Below, in pieces: positions 11,868-23,830 of a stretch of 64,000 nucleotides of DNA. The stretch is from Bradysia coprophila (Eukaryota > Arthropoda > Insecta > Diptera > Sciaridae). A program made the position numbers and the translations under genes. The notes under the pieces are model-generated. The model saw only the letters and a list, made by a program, of their open reading frames with translations, was not told the DNA's origin and searched no databases. Location of the stretch: NCBI RefSeq assembly GCF_014529535.1, contig NW_023503972.1, positions 4,030,001-4,094,000 on the forward strand. Reading direction: 5' to 3'. The first letter of the stretch is position 1; each line of letters starts with the position of its first letter.

Positions 11868-14800
11868 ATGTCCGATCTTGAACGCACCGACTCCGAATCG
11901 GACAATGATATGGAAACAGAGATAAACATTCATGAGGCGGACACTGACGATTCAGATTCGGAATCGTCGGAAGACGAGGACGCTAAGAACATACAATCGT
12001 ATGTGGTCTGTCTCAGCCGCATTGAGAAAAACAAGTACAACTATGACAGCTATGTGGAATTGCTGGACTTGGCCCAGTGAGTTGTTATGGGAATTTCCTT
12101 TAACGAATTCGTAGTGTGATCTAATGATGGGACCATTTTTGATTTAGTGGCACCGGCGATTTGGAGAAAATCCGTCAAAGTTACGAATTATTTGCATCGG
12201 TGTTTCCCTTAGCTCCTGAACATTGGTTGAAATGGATTCGGTTAGAATTGAATATTTCCATATCACCGGCGGAAGTTAAGAGGGTCTTTCTGCTGTTTCA
12301 ACGAGCGTTGTCGGACTATTATTGTAAGTGCAACGTCGATCAATAGCCTAAGATTTGATCTAATCCTACCGTTGTTCATGTAGCGTCAGAAGTGGCTCTT
12401 GAGCTGGCTAATCTGGCACTAAGATCTCCCAAGTGCGATGATGTATGGGAGCAACTGTTGTCAACGTATACGTTGCATTGCCTCCAAGGCAGATCAATTT
12501 TTGAGGCGTATCGACTGTACTTGGACAAAGAGGACAGTGGTAAATCTGAGGAGTATTACAAGAAGTTGATCGAAGCATACGAAAGGGAACTGTCTTTGCC
12601 ACTGAAAGATATGGAAGAGACGTACATTGAATTTAAGGTGAAGTTACTTCTCTTCCATTGACTCCCTCCTAAGAGTTTTAATATCAACAATTTGGTTGCA
12701 GGTGCTGTGCGAAAAGCAGCAAAAAAGTGAATTAGTGAACTGGACTCGTATCGATTTAGCTTACAACACAGCTAAAGAGCAATTGCAGAAAATTCTGCCT
12801 TTCGAGACGAGACTGGCTGAATTGGATCCTAAGAGCCATCAAAATCGGGCCGCTGTCTATCTCGAATACATTGAATGCGGACGGCAGTTCTTAAACGATC
12901 GAATTGTTCAAGTACTGTACGAACGGATGGTAACCGAATGCTGTTTAAATGGTGAGTCCAGTTTGGTACATCTATCTGAATGTAGAGTTATGCTCCTATG
13001 TTGTCCTTGCCAACATTTGCTCTGCATTGTTTCAATCACATCCTATTCTTTCCCAGTATCCTGCTGGTTAAGCTACATCAAATACATCCAAAGTCGTGAC
13101 GGTCATCAGGCGCCACAGACGAACGGTGTCGAAAGACCGCTGTTATACAGTCAAACCGAATGGGACATAATCAATCGGGCTATTCGCAACTGCACCTGGA
13201 CAGCGTCCGTATACATTGAAAAGATGCGCATAGCCGAGCGAATGGAACTGAACAGAGACGAAGTGAAGGGTGTGCTGGAACATGCTCTGGCCGCCGGATT
13301 TCCCACCGCAGAGCAATATGTCTCGATTTGGTTGGAATATTTGTCGTACTTGAGGCGAAATACGGTGTTTGCGTGCGAGAAAGAATGCGAAATTATCCGA
13401 GCCACATTCACGATGGCATGGGATTTACTCGGTCGCCAGTTCGGCGAACTCGCTGACTGTGAGTGTGAGATTTTGCAGTTTTGGGGAAGATTGGAATACG
13501 GACCGTTGAATGATCTGGCTAAAGGGAAGCAATTGTGGACGACGGTTATGGAAAGTGCGGATAATGCAGCGAAATCTGCTCTGTGGATTGAATTCGCTCA
13601 CTTGGAAATGAAGAAAGGACCGGACGGAGCTAGAAAGTAATTGCTATTGTGGTTCGACGCGGATTTCGTTTTCACGCAATTTTATCGTTTCAGAGTTTTT
13701 CGGAAGGCTCTGTCCACCCAAGAAATCGACAACATAAATGTCATAGCGTCCGCATGGATACGATTCGAAAGGTATGAATACACATAGCAGACGCAGTCGT
13801 TGATGTCTCTGAAAGGTATGACATAACTGAAAAATGAAATGATCATTTCACAGATGCAATGGAACGTTGGCTCAATTGAAATTGTGCGAGGAATCGTGTC
13901 AAGAACGCTTAGCATCGACGCTGTATAAAGCTAGAGCCGCAGCGAAGGGTAAAAATCTGAAGCGCAAAGCCACCCGAACAGATCCACCAAGCGTTAGTGA
14001 ATCAACCGTATCGAAGGCTAAGGCAAAGACGAACAAAAACTCTCTTCAAAATTCGAACTCAAATGACTCGAATTCGACGGAAATTAAGCGCCGGAAAGCG
14101 GAAAAAACGGTGGTAAAATCGGGAGAAAAATTGCCGGAAAATAAGGTGGATGAAGTGGACACCAGCAGAGATGATGTTACAATTTTTGTAAGCAATCTGG
14201 ACTACAGGTGAGGAGAGGATGAACACACTCGTGTGTGTCGAAACCTTGACGACATTTCACATTTCGATTTGAATTTCCAGTGTGACCGGTGAGGATATAA
14301 TTGAAGCATTCCCCGAATTTAAAATCGTTCATGTGAACATTAAGAAAACAGCCAATGGAAATTCTCGCGGTTTCGGTTATGTCCAGCTGGAAAGTGCTGT
14401 GAGTACCATCTGTTCCTTCAAAATTTACATTTTAAGCAAAATATCGTCGACTTCACAGGCTGATGTGGAGAAATCTCTGCTATTCGATAGACGTCCAATC
14501 AAAGGTCGACCCGCATTCATATCAAGCGTTCTCCGCGACAAAGAGAAGCGAAGTGTATTCAAATACGCTGAATGTGTGGAAAAAACGAAACTCTTTCTTA
14601 AAGGCTTGGCTTTCGAGGCGACAAAAAGTGATCTGGAAACTTTGTTCGGACAATTTGGTACCCTGAAAGATGTCCGACTGGTGTATCAGAAGTAATATTG
14701 TGTTGACACATGTTCATTCGACCAATTGATTTAACAAAAATCTGTCTTTTACAGAAGCGGAGCACCCAAAGGACTGGCGTACATTGAATACGAAAAGGAG

Positions 14801-15164
14801 TCATCAGCAAGCGATGCCGTGCTCAAAATGGATAATTATGAATTCAAGGGTCACAAGATGTCCGTGTCAATTTCCAATCCACCGCCCAAAGCCAATGTCA
14901 AAAGTGTTAAAATTGAAGCGGTTTCTCTGGGTCAAGGAAGGCGAAACGTTCTGCCAAGAAGGTACATTGTTATGCCACCACAACTATGACACATAGTCGA
15001 TTTCAATAAATTTTTCTGTTTTTTTTTTCAGTGATGCCAAGCCGAGACTGTCATTTATTCCGAGGTCGGTGCAGAAGAACGTTTTAGATTTAAGCACAAA
15101 TCATGCAGTGGCTGACAAGCCAAAATCAAATGAAGATTTTCGAAAATTGTTGAGCAAGCAATAA
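11868..15164 (+). CDS. Rnp4F: SART3/Rnp4F U4/U6 snRNP recycling factor, HAT repeats plus two RRMs
   Basis: Eleven exons: 11868-12076, 12148-12323, 12384-12637, 12702-12951, 13057-13636, 13694-13771, 13854-14207, 14281-14398, 14459-14691, 14755-14961 and 15032-15164. They give 863 aa, near the fly and human sizes (about 940-960). The N-terminus is acidic and serine-rich. HAT-type helical repeats fill about residues 40-530 (W/Y-x-x-Y/F patterns such as WLKWIRLE, WLEYLSYL, WIEFAHLE). A lysine-rich linker follows. RRM1 shows IFVSNL and SRGFGYVQL; RRM2 shows LFLKGL and PKGLAYIEY. The extreme C-terminus (NEDFRKLLSKQ) matches the short motif by which SART3/Prp24 proteins contact the LSm ring. Family role: binds U6 snRNA and promotes U4/U6 reassembly in the nucleus. 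The start ATG at 11868 is preceded by AAAAAA. Confidence 0.93.
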
Positions 15165-15978
15165 AGTGAATTTTGTTTTCTGCTTGAACATCAATTAGAC
15201 GGGAAAATGTTTTTTATGTTGGCAAAGAAATTGCTGAAAATTCGGCGGATTCCGAGATTAATTCAGTCGCACTGAGAATTTTTGAGTTGGTAAGTATCAG
15301 TCAAAGATTTATTTTAGAAGAAAATTATATTGTTGTAATGATACGTTTACGTGCAATTGAAAATCTTGTTATATAGTATGGGGCAATTAAAAAATTTTTT
15401 ATGGAAGACAATGTCTTCAAGACATCGCAAAACTTGGAACAAAAGCGAACTCGACGGTTTCCGATAGGCTTTGGGGTCCTCTATAACCTCCCAAAAGTCC
15501 CTTTCGAAAAAATGTCAGGGAATTGAAAAAATCGAGAAAAACCGAAAAAATTAAGCATTTTTTCGATGTTCCACCAAAACCCGATTTTCCAAAATTTTTC
15601 TTGGAAATCTATTTTCACCTCATTCCAAATACCCCAAAGTATCCAAAACAAGTTAAAACCAGAAAAAACAAATTTTTACTCGCGAGAAATGAATTTTTGA
15701 AGTCAAAATTTCATGAAAAAATCGAATTCCGCGAAACAAAACTTTGACTTTATACCGCCATATCGAAAGTCCGTATCTCCAAATTTTTGTGGAAAGTGGC
15801 TTAAAAACATCGTTGAACTATCCTGAAAACTTTATAAGCAGCATGTCATAACGTTTTTTCAGAAACAAAAATTTTTCTCGCATGTCGAAAATTTGCTTAC
15901 ATGCTGAAAAATGGCCCCCTCAAAGAATATTCTAATTCCATGCAAGTTTTTCGATAATTTTGTTCGACGATTATTGTT

Positions 15979-17378
15979 CACGGTTGGTTTGAAACGAGAT
16001 TAAATAGGGACCGCCGACCACCAATAATTTTTTTCATATTTATAATGAGTGATGGACAAGAACATCACACAGGAAAAAATTAGCCCGAACCCCTGAGCCG
16101 TTTCTGAGACCCAGTGGATGCGCTGCCACAAGCAGACAGACACAGCCTGATCACAAATTTTAATAGGGATCGGTAGAGGGAAAAATTCTAAGATATACTG
16201 TGTAAAAAATATTTCCTTCGATCATCTGCTCTCGGAGCAATAACTGTTGAAAGTCAAAATTTCGCCATTTTCGAAGAGTGATATATCTTTGACAAAGTTT
16301 CCGCGCCAGCCAGTGCAAATTGATTCTAGACGCGGTTAACAAGCTCTTTCAAATGGCGAAAAAAAAAATTTGAAAATGTTCTTTTAAGTTACATTTTCAG
16401 AGAAGTTAATTTTTCCGCTACCCTCGGTGAAATTTGGCCACTTCTGTACCTTTCTGGTAGCCTTATTTCAAACTTATTTGTCGCTTATATTGTAGCCTGA
16501 GGAATAAGCTTTTCAACGATACCAAACATGCCATACTTGATCCACAACAAGTACTGTTGATGATTCAGTTTTCAATCGAAGTCAGTCTACTCGAAAATCT
16601 GGAGTCCTCGAAAACGAAATTATTAAATTTCAAGATTTTTTTGAAAAGTAGTGGACTTTAATGACTCTCTGAGTCTGTACCATACATATAATTGAGTAAA
16701 AGACATTCAATTGTAATATTACCTTGAAATTTAATAATTTCGTTTTCGAGGGCTCCGGATTTTCGAGTAGACTGACTTCGATTGAAAACTGAATCATCAT
16801 CAGTACTTGTTGTGGATCAAGTATGGCATGTTTGGTATCGTTGAAAAGCTTATTCCTCAAGCTACAATATTAAGGGCAAATAAGTTTGAAATAAGGCTAC
16901 CAGAAAGGTACAGAAGTGGCCAAATTTCACCGAGGGTAGCGGAAAAATTAACTTCTCTGAAAATGTAACTTAAAAGAACATTTTCAATTTTTTTTTTCGC
17001 CATTTGAAAAAGCTTATTAACCGCGTCTAGAATCAATTTGCACTGGCTGGCGCGGAAACTTCGTCAAAGATATATCACTCTTCGAAAATGGTGAAATTTT
17101 GACTTTCAACAGTTATTGCTCCGAGAGCAGATGATCGAAGGAAATATTTTTTACACAGTATATCTTAGAATTTTTCCCTCTACCGATCCCCATTAAAATT
17201 TGTGATCAGGCTGTGTCTGTCTGCTTGTGGTAGCGTTTCCACTGGTTCTCAGAAACGGCTCAGGGGTTTGGGCTAATTTTTTCCTGTGTGATGTTCTTGT
17301 CCATCACTCATTATAAATATGAAAAAAAATTATTGGTGGTCGGCGGTCCCTATTTAATCTCGTTTCAAACCAACCGTG
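15979..17378. mobile_element. 1.4-kb palindromic transposon-like element with 4-bp duplication
   Basis: Positions pair symmetrically about 16678.5. Arm 15979-16634 matches arm 16723-17378 (656 bp each) with only scattered differences, around an 88-bp spacer. The ends are CACGGTTGG and CCAACCGTG, directly flanked by TGTT at 15975-15978 and 17379-17382. There is no long open frame. CACGG-type ends with a 4-bp duplication are shared with the element at 24696-26822. CAC ends plus 4-bp duplications recall Chapaev-type (CMC) DNA transposons, which is an inference. Confidence 0.85.
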
Positions 17379-17574
17379 TGTTAAAATGAGTGTTGCAAAT
17401 GAATTATAATTGTTTGATAACTAGTAAACAATAGTTTTTAAAGATTTTTGTGGAAAGTAGGTATTAAATGTAGACCAATTCCACGAATTTTTATACTTCT
17501 TGGTAGATTTTCATACAAAATCCGAATAAAAAACTTTCTTTATGTAATTTTATGTAAGTATTGAAATAGTTATT

Positions 17575-17697
17575 TATACAACCGAGTGATAAAGGCTTTT
17601 TTAGGCACTAGATGTGTAAATTGCCACTCGAGACCGCAGGTCGAGTGTGACAATACACATCGTGTGCCTAAAAAAGCATTTATCACTCGGTTGTATA
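17575..17697. mobile_element. Short foldback element
   Basis: TATACAACCGAGTGATAAA and its complement bound arms of about 60 bp carrying GGCTTTTTTAGGCAC and a TCGAG-containing centre. The outermost TATA may be a target duplication or part of the repeat. Non-coding. Confidence 0.7.
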
Positions 17698-19080
17698 CAA
17701 CGTTTTTCGCAATAAGGGCAACGGAAGGTCCTACTTTTCGTCACTCGTTGCGAAAAGTATTGCTATTTGGCAGATCCAGATTTCACAAGATCCTTGTTCC
17801 GAGAATACCTATCGGTTTGCATTTTGAGGTTCCTAGGAGTCAAACTTCAGAAATTCGTTTCAACAAGAAAGAAACTGACTAAAGCAGACCCTATGCACAA
17901 GAAATGACGCAGCCGTCCTTTTACCAGTTGAAGACTGGTTTGGTAAATAGTACTTGAAATTAATGCATTGGGTATTGCTGCCACTTCGGCACAAAAGATT
18001 TTCGACACAAATTTTATCGGCTCCAAGTGCAGACCTTCGGTAAAAGCTAAAAGCTTCGAAAAAGAGGTTTACATGGGTATCGATGAAACTTTTGAGTTAG
18101 ATGAGTTAGACGAGAAGCTCTAAAATGATCCACACATACAATGATGCTGTCCTCCTTAATTGGTCAAAGCCCCGGTTCAGTACGGATTAACTGTTCAAAC
18201 TACAGATTTTATGCGCAAATAGTCCATACCCCCATGGACGATACGCCGATTCATTAATAGTCTGGATATTAACTATCGAAGATTGAATATATCTTATGGT
18301 GACTGTCGGAAAGCTATACTATACAATTAGATAAGTACTCGTCTCAATTGGAATTCCGTGACCATAGGTTGGATGTGAATCCAATTTCAATCATATTCTT
18401 GTACGACTCCTCAAACAGCACGCTTATAACTTAGCATGTTTTTTGGGTTAGGAGAGTGTCTCAACTGGAAGTGCTGAAATGACTCCATCCCTTAGGAGAC
18501 GTGTTGTTTTAATACAACAATTTCAAAAAATTTTGTACTGAAATACAACAAAAATGCAACAATGCAACACTTTTGGTCTACCGTTAGTAATCATAGGGTT
18601 GATATAAAGTCATGGCTCTGCAGGATAATACAAAAATGCAGTTCGGCCATAGACACTTTAGGCCGATATGATAAGTATTCTTTCACGAGTGCTGATTCAA
18701 GACAGTTGAAAGTGTAAATTCCTAGGTTGCCGATCGGTAATTTATCAAAGAGCATTGCCAGTAAGGTGAAGATTATGGATTCGTCTCCCACCCTGGCACC
18801 AATGTTTCATTTCATGTCTACAAGCACACTACATCACTTTTACACTTACTCAAAATATCCTCTATAATGGTCTGTTGCTAAACTGCAACGTTAAAAAGAT
18901 CGTCTACCACACCCATACAACTAACGAAAAAATTGTATGGGCTGGGGAAGCATCTGGTCCAGCTTAACGGACCATCGTTTAGAACTCCTCTAGGGTCCCT
19001 CTATTGAGAACAGCAATCAATTTTTGGGTGCATTTTCGGTAAAACTTTATTTTTGTTCAGGGCGGGTGTGAGTATCGCAA

Positions 19081-21649
19081 TTATTGCTCGCTGATAGAAG
19101 CCTCAGAAGGCGTTTCGAAATGTACCACATGAAAAAAGCTATTAGAGCTGTTGTATGTGCCAACAATTCGGATAAAAACAACGAGTCTCGGTTCGAACGT
19201 AAGATGGACCAATGATTTGAGAAGTGCGTTACGTTTATCAACAGCCATTTGCCAATTGATTCGATTAGTCGAAGTCTCAATGTAAAAACTATTTGTTCTC
19301 CTATCTCCGACCCACAGAAGCAAACGCAGAGATCCAATGAAGAAAGGCTGAGCTAACTGAACAACAATACTTCCCTCTCCTGTGAACCGAAAGACATTCA
19401 AAGTTGAAAATCTTGAATTATTTTAATGTATCCGAACAATACAATTTTACCTATTTTATGGCATGTGTAACCAGAATGATCCGTGTAATGACGATTTAGT
19501 ATCCGATTAGGCGTGCCGTTGAGTATTACATTCGGGCTATCTAGGGTAGAGTCACAAAAACCTTCGATAACCCAGGCACCTCGCTCAACTTTTGCTACAT
19601 TGCGCGTTGGTGAAATAAATCCATTTACTAGTGCTGGTTGATTTGGTGTGTAATATGCTTTCAGATTCAACACCCGGAACTCGGCGAATTTTCTATGAAT
19701 CAAATGAATTTACTTTCAATAATACTATTTGCAACGAAAACTAGTAGACAGTTTCGGACAGTTACGCTTAGTTACACTAGATGTGACATAGTTTCATTGT
19801 CCATACTGTGAATTCGGGCGATTCCCAAAGAGCGTTTTTTGTATGAAAATTTTCAACTTTTGGGCTTTCTACAAATAAGTTACACAATAGCCTTCGAGGA
19901 GCTTTTTCGAGCTTTTCACGCCCTCTCACCATGTCACGTCTCGAGTATGTGATCGTATGTGATTACCTGTCTACTTCAGATCTGTTGCTGGTGCCGACTA
20001 ATTTAATGTAACGAACACTTCGTGGTTCGAAATATAATTCCTGATAAGACCGACAAACAAACTCTGTGAAATCGACTACGCGTACCCAATCATTCTGGCT
20101 CAGTGAAACTGCGACGTAGTAAGAGTATGAATGATCCGACAGTCGGATTTTCAATTGATTTATTATGCAAAGGGTTCCTAATTCAACAACAATGCAATGG
20201 TCGTCGGATCCAGTGATTAGGTGCGACGTATATTCTAAAAATTGACACACAAAATACTTTACATTTCGATTTCCGCATACGAACAAATTGAAATTACCAT
20301 TTTCAGAACGTTCGTCCAAAAGTCTAGTTGGATTGTCACCGCTGATTGTCTTGGCGTTAAATTCATGTGACGCAATGTTTATATCTGGTTCTACAATAAT
20401 GGAAAATCATCACAAAAAATATATTTAAAAAAAAAATATATTTTTACTCATCGGAACACAACGTCGGAGGTACTTGTTAGTAGCTTGCTTCCGAATTACA
20501 TCAAGAAGATGGTCTACATTTTCTATCGAAAATTGGTTGATGGTTGCTTGTATATTTCTATCTCCAATCGTTGGAAATCGAATGTGTGAAATGATCGTCT
20601 GAAAATGTTTTTTTTTTCTAAATTACTGAAACCATAGATTTACACTCGGATAGATGACATGATGTCGCAGTCATTTTGGAACATGTAATTGTTGAGTGCC
20701 GATTAGCATCAGCGCCACCATGCCATCTCCGGAGTATTTTCTCTATGATTGAATCCATTTCAAATAATTTCAGACCTCCCACATCTCCTTATTTTTCAAA
20801 ATTTTCCCATTTTTACCACAAAATCTTCCAGTGGATTTTCACCCAACAGTTTTTCAAGAATTTCAGCTTCCAAACCAAATCACTTATTTTCTTCTTGTTT
20901 TTCCTCAAAAACCTCCTAATTTCCCCTAACTTCATGTGGGAGGCCCGTAATTTCATTCCTTTCACCTCTATGTCTGCATCTTGGTTGTATTCGTACCATC
21001 CCAAAATTGATTCAAACATTTCAACTTCGGGTGCCCAGAATGCACCATGTTCTAACAAAAAGCACAAATCGGTTTGAGATATTACTTTGAAATCGGCTTG
21101 ATGTAACACCTCGACTACATTTTGGAATATGAAAATGAGTACTGCAGTCTTCAGTAAAGTTAGATCAAAAAACGATGCTGTTCTCAATGTAGTACACCAA
21201 TTGTCTAGTGATAATTTGTTTGCTAAGTAGGTCGGAATAAATGATTTCAGGTCATCTACGCAAAATGCATCAGCCAGTCTAAACAGCTCTAAAACACCCG
21301 TATACCATAATTTATCCAGGGACAAACGGCCAGTGTAAAGGAACTTCAACAGATTCTTGAATGTTGCCATAGGATTGTCGATGATCTGGTATGTTTCTAA
21401 TGACTCATTCAGATTAAATACATTTCTGATTGGATCCGAAAATGCACCAAAAAATAATGACTGAAAGTATGCGTTCCGTGCGGTGAGAATACATTTATGC
21501 GCAGGTATTCTGTCATTGTTGATGATGAATGTAACATCTGAAGCCTGTTGATTGAGGTACAGCTCACCAATTTGATCAGAAAAATTTGCTGCGAAACAAA
21601 GAACAGAGAAAGAAGTAAAAGTTACCCATGCGTATAATATACTGAGCAT
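19081..21649 (-). CDS. BTBD9-like BTB/BACK protein with two discoidin-type domains
   Basis: Exons (minus) 21649-20966, 20598-20448, 20390-20298, 20234-19967, 19692-19451 and 19379-19081 give 578 aa; human BTBD9 is about 612. A BTB domain (ASDVTFIINNDRIPAHKCIL onward) is followed by a BACK region, then two F5/8 type C-like repeats. The second contains SIVVQLAQPFFIGSLRLLLW, very close to what I recall of BTBD9. The intron 20297-20235 (63 nt) has no stop and stays in frame, so it could be retained. The first 20 residues from the ATG at 21649 are hydrophobic and unlike BTBD9. A splice acceptor CAG at the start of ANFSDQIG suggests the true N-terminus may lie in an unseen upstream exon. Divergence from BTBD9 suggests a paralog. 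BTBD9 proteins act as CUL3 substrate adaptors. AATAAA at 19046-19051. Confidence 0.8.
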
Positions 21650-22289
21650 TAGACTAGGGATTGATTAGTAATAGAGTAATATGTACTAGTCAGTACCTTC
21701 AACCTTTCTCAAACAGTACTTATCACAAAATTTTAAGTGTGTTAAGTTATGACTCACAAAAACAATTTTTCCTTTTAAAGTAAAACATTTTGAGTGCTTT
21801 AATAGTTTTACTCTTTCAAAGAAAGATTTTAGTTCAGAGAAATCATCAAAAAAAATATTTTTCCGCCTAAATGTAGGCTACAAATTTGCAAAGGGTCCAT
21901 TGCAAGGCTGTAAACTTTGGAGAGGTCACGCAGATCGCCAATTTAACTAGAATCATCAGAGTAGGTGAATTTTTGTATGAAATCCGCCATTTTATCATCA
22001 ACTGTGGTGTGTCACCCGCGTATCTGTATCTGCGTGACCTCAGTATGCCAAATATGAAGTATAGCGGTGAGACAAATATTTAATCAAACATCAATCCTTA
22101 TACTTTACATATACTAGTGTTGTACCCCACGACATCAACAGGTGAAAAAGTCTCGCAAGTCGAATAACGTACGAAGGTAAAAAAAACGCTCAATCTTACT
22201 AAATTTTCCTCTGTAGTCACGATGCCAAGTTAGGTTTCTAGGACTTTTCTTCTGTTAGACAAACAATAGTAGATTATGAACCTCTGTCT

Positions 22290-22566
22290 AAAATGTTTAT
22301 TTTGACGATTTGGACGTGATGTACCAGCCGAAGGTGTGGTCCATAACAAAGCACCTAGCAGGGTAATAGAAAAAAATAAAGTAGTACTTTAATCGAAGTA
22401 TGCGACAATTTCCATACCTTTCTTTTCATAATGTCATTACAAAATTACCATTAGGGCTGCTAATGGTATTATTGGTATGAAAATACTACTCTATTTGACG
22501 TGGTAAAACCTCTATTACCCTGCTAGGTGCTTTGTCCATAATCAAAATTGTCAAAATAAACATTTA
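22290..22566. mobile_element. Outer MITE-like element with a nested insertion
   Basis: The ends AAATGTTTATTTTGAC and GTCAAAATAAACATTT are inverted copies. The interior is interrupted by a second element at 22347-22533, flanked by GTCCATAA on both sides. Confidence 0.6.
22347..22533. mobile_element. Nested MITE with 7-8 bp target duplication
   Basis: Inverted ends CAAAGCACCTAGCAGGGTAA and complement. Flanks are GTCCATAA at 22339-22346 and 22534-22541. The last G is shared with the repeat end, so the duplication is 7 or 8 bp. An 8-bp duplication would fit hAT-like or P-like transposition. Confidence 0.7.
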
Positions 22567-23246
22567 GGGTAGAGGTGCATACGCTTCTTTATCTACCGAA
22601 AACAGATGTGTCGAGATAAACAAAATTGCCCTAGAAGGATAACATCGTTCTAGGCAGATAAAAAAACATAGATTAACGAATACGACACTACTGTTTGCTT
22701 AATAATATATTGTTTGATATAAACAGTTCCAGTGTGAGTGCATATGGGTCGTTGAAAAATCGTAAACAGACCGAAATATCCTTGACCTTTCACAAGCTTG
22801 TTTAACGAATGTCGTTTGTTGAATGTTGAATCGGACCGTTGAAAGTCTCACGAACGGAAAGCTTTATACAATAATGGTAATATTACCCAACATAAACAAA
22901 CAAAGAGTTGTGCTTTTGGTTTTAATACAATCAGTTGATATCGAGGTTGAAATTCAACCTTAAGTAAACATCCAAACATTACTCACATGTGCAATCTAAT
23001 TCACCATTATTCTGGATTGACATAATGTTAACTAATTTCTCAGAACTTTTGAATGAATCAAAAGATAATAAGAGGAATTCCTATGGACGGAATTCAATGA
23101 AATGTTATAACCTCACACACAGCACTGACAAAAAATTATTTTTCCTTTTTTTCGCAATACGAACGTTGTGAAAGTCGTCCGGTGCATATATGCAGTGATA
23201 TATTTTATGTGAAATTTTGCCAACATTTTAGTATTTTGTATAACAA

Positions 23247-23343
23247 GGGGCGAAAGTAAAAAAATTCAAACGTGTGAAGTTTGCAGACCGCGCCGCAGGC
23301 AAGGGAGGCAATCACACGATTTGAATATTTTTACTTTTGCCCC
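23247..23343. repeat. Foldback unit with GGGGC(G/A)AAAGTAAA ends
   Basis: GGGGCGAAAGTAAAAA and TTTTTACTTTTGCCCC form inverted arms of about 32 bp around a GC-rich centre (GACCGCGCCGCAGG). Confidence 0.65.
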
Positions 23344-23357
23344 GAGTGATGCATACT

Positions 23358-23830
23358 ATTTTTTATGCCAAATACTGCGGAAAATTTGTATTTTGGGTCC
23401 GAAACAAAACATAATTTTAATTAAACTGTTGAGTTATCAACAAAATTTGCTGTAGAAACACCAAAATGCCGAAAAGCGCGGGGGTCCAGGGGGCGGCAGC
23501 CCCCTGGTATAAAAATAAAAACAATTTAACAAATGAAATTACTGTAAACATACATTCACTTGCTCACAAAACATTTGGCTATCGTCAACACAACACTACA
23601 CTCAATGCGTACTTTCAATCAAGTGAACATGTGTTTTCGAGACATATGAGGACCGAAAGTAAATTGATGACAGTGACATTTACTTTCGGCCCGCAAATAC
23701 GCAAGCCCACGGGGCGAAAGTAAAATGATGACAGTGACATTTACTTTCGGCCCAAGGCCTGAATTTTTTTACTTTCGGTCACCATTTGAGGACCGAAAAT
23801 ACAAACTTTCGCAGTATTTGGCATAAAAAA
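23358..23830. repeat. Inverted-repeat element with TTTTTTATGCCAAATACTGC ends
   Basis: The outer arms TTTTATGCCAAATACTGCGG and complement enclose several copies of CTTTCGGCCC and GACAGTGACATTTACTTTCG, two of them in direct tandem around 23670-23755. It adjoins the GGGGCGAAAG foldback unit, and both share AAAGTAAA motifs, so they may be one composite element. Confidence 0.6.

Larger units (their letters stand above)
15165..19080. other. Intergenic region, repeat-dominated
   Basis: Non-coding stretch between Rnp4F and the BTBD9-like gene. It contains the palindromic element 15979-17378 and the small foldback 17575-17697. 15400-15900 is A-rich and has no recognisable coding sequence. A minus-strand AATAAA at 19046-19051 probably serves the BTBD9-like gene. 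Confidence 0.6.
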
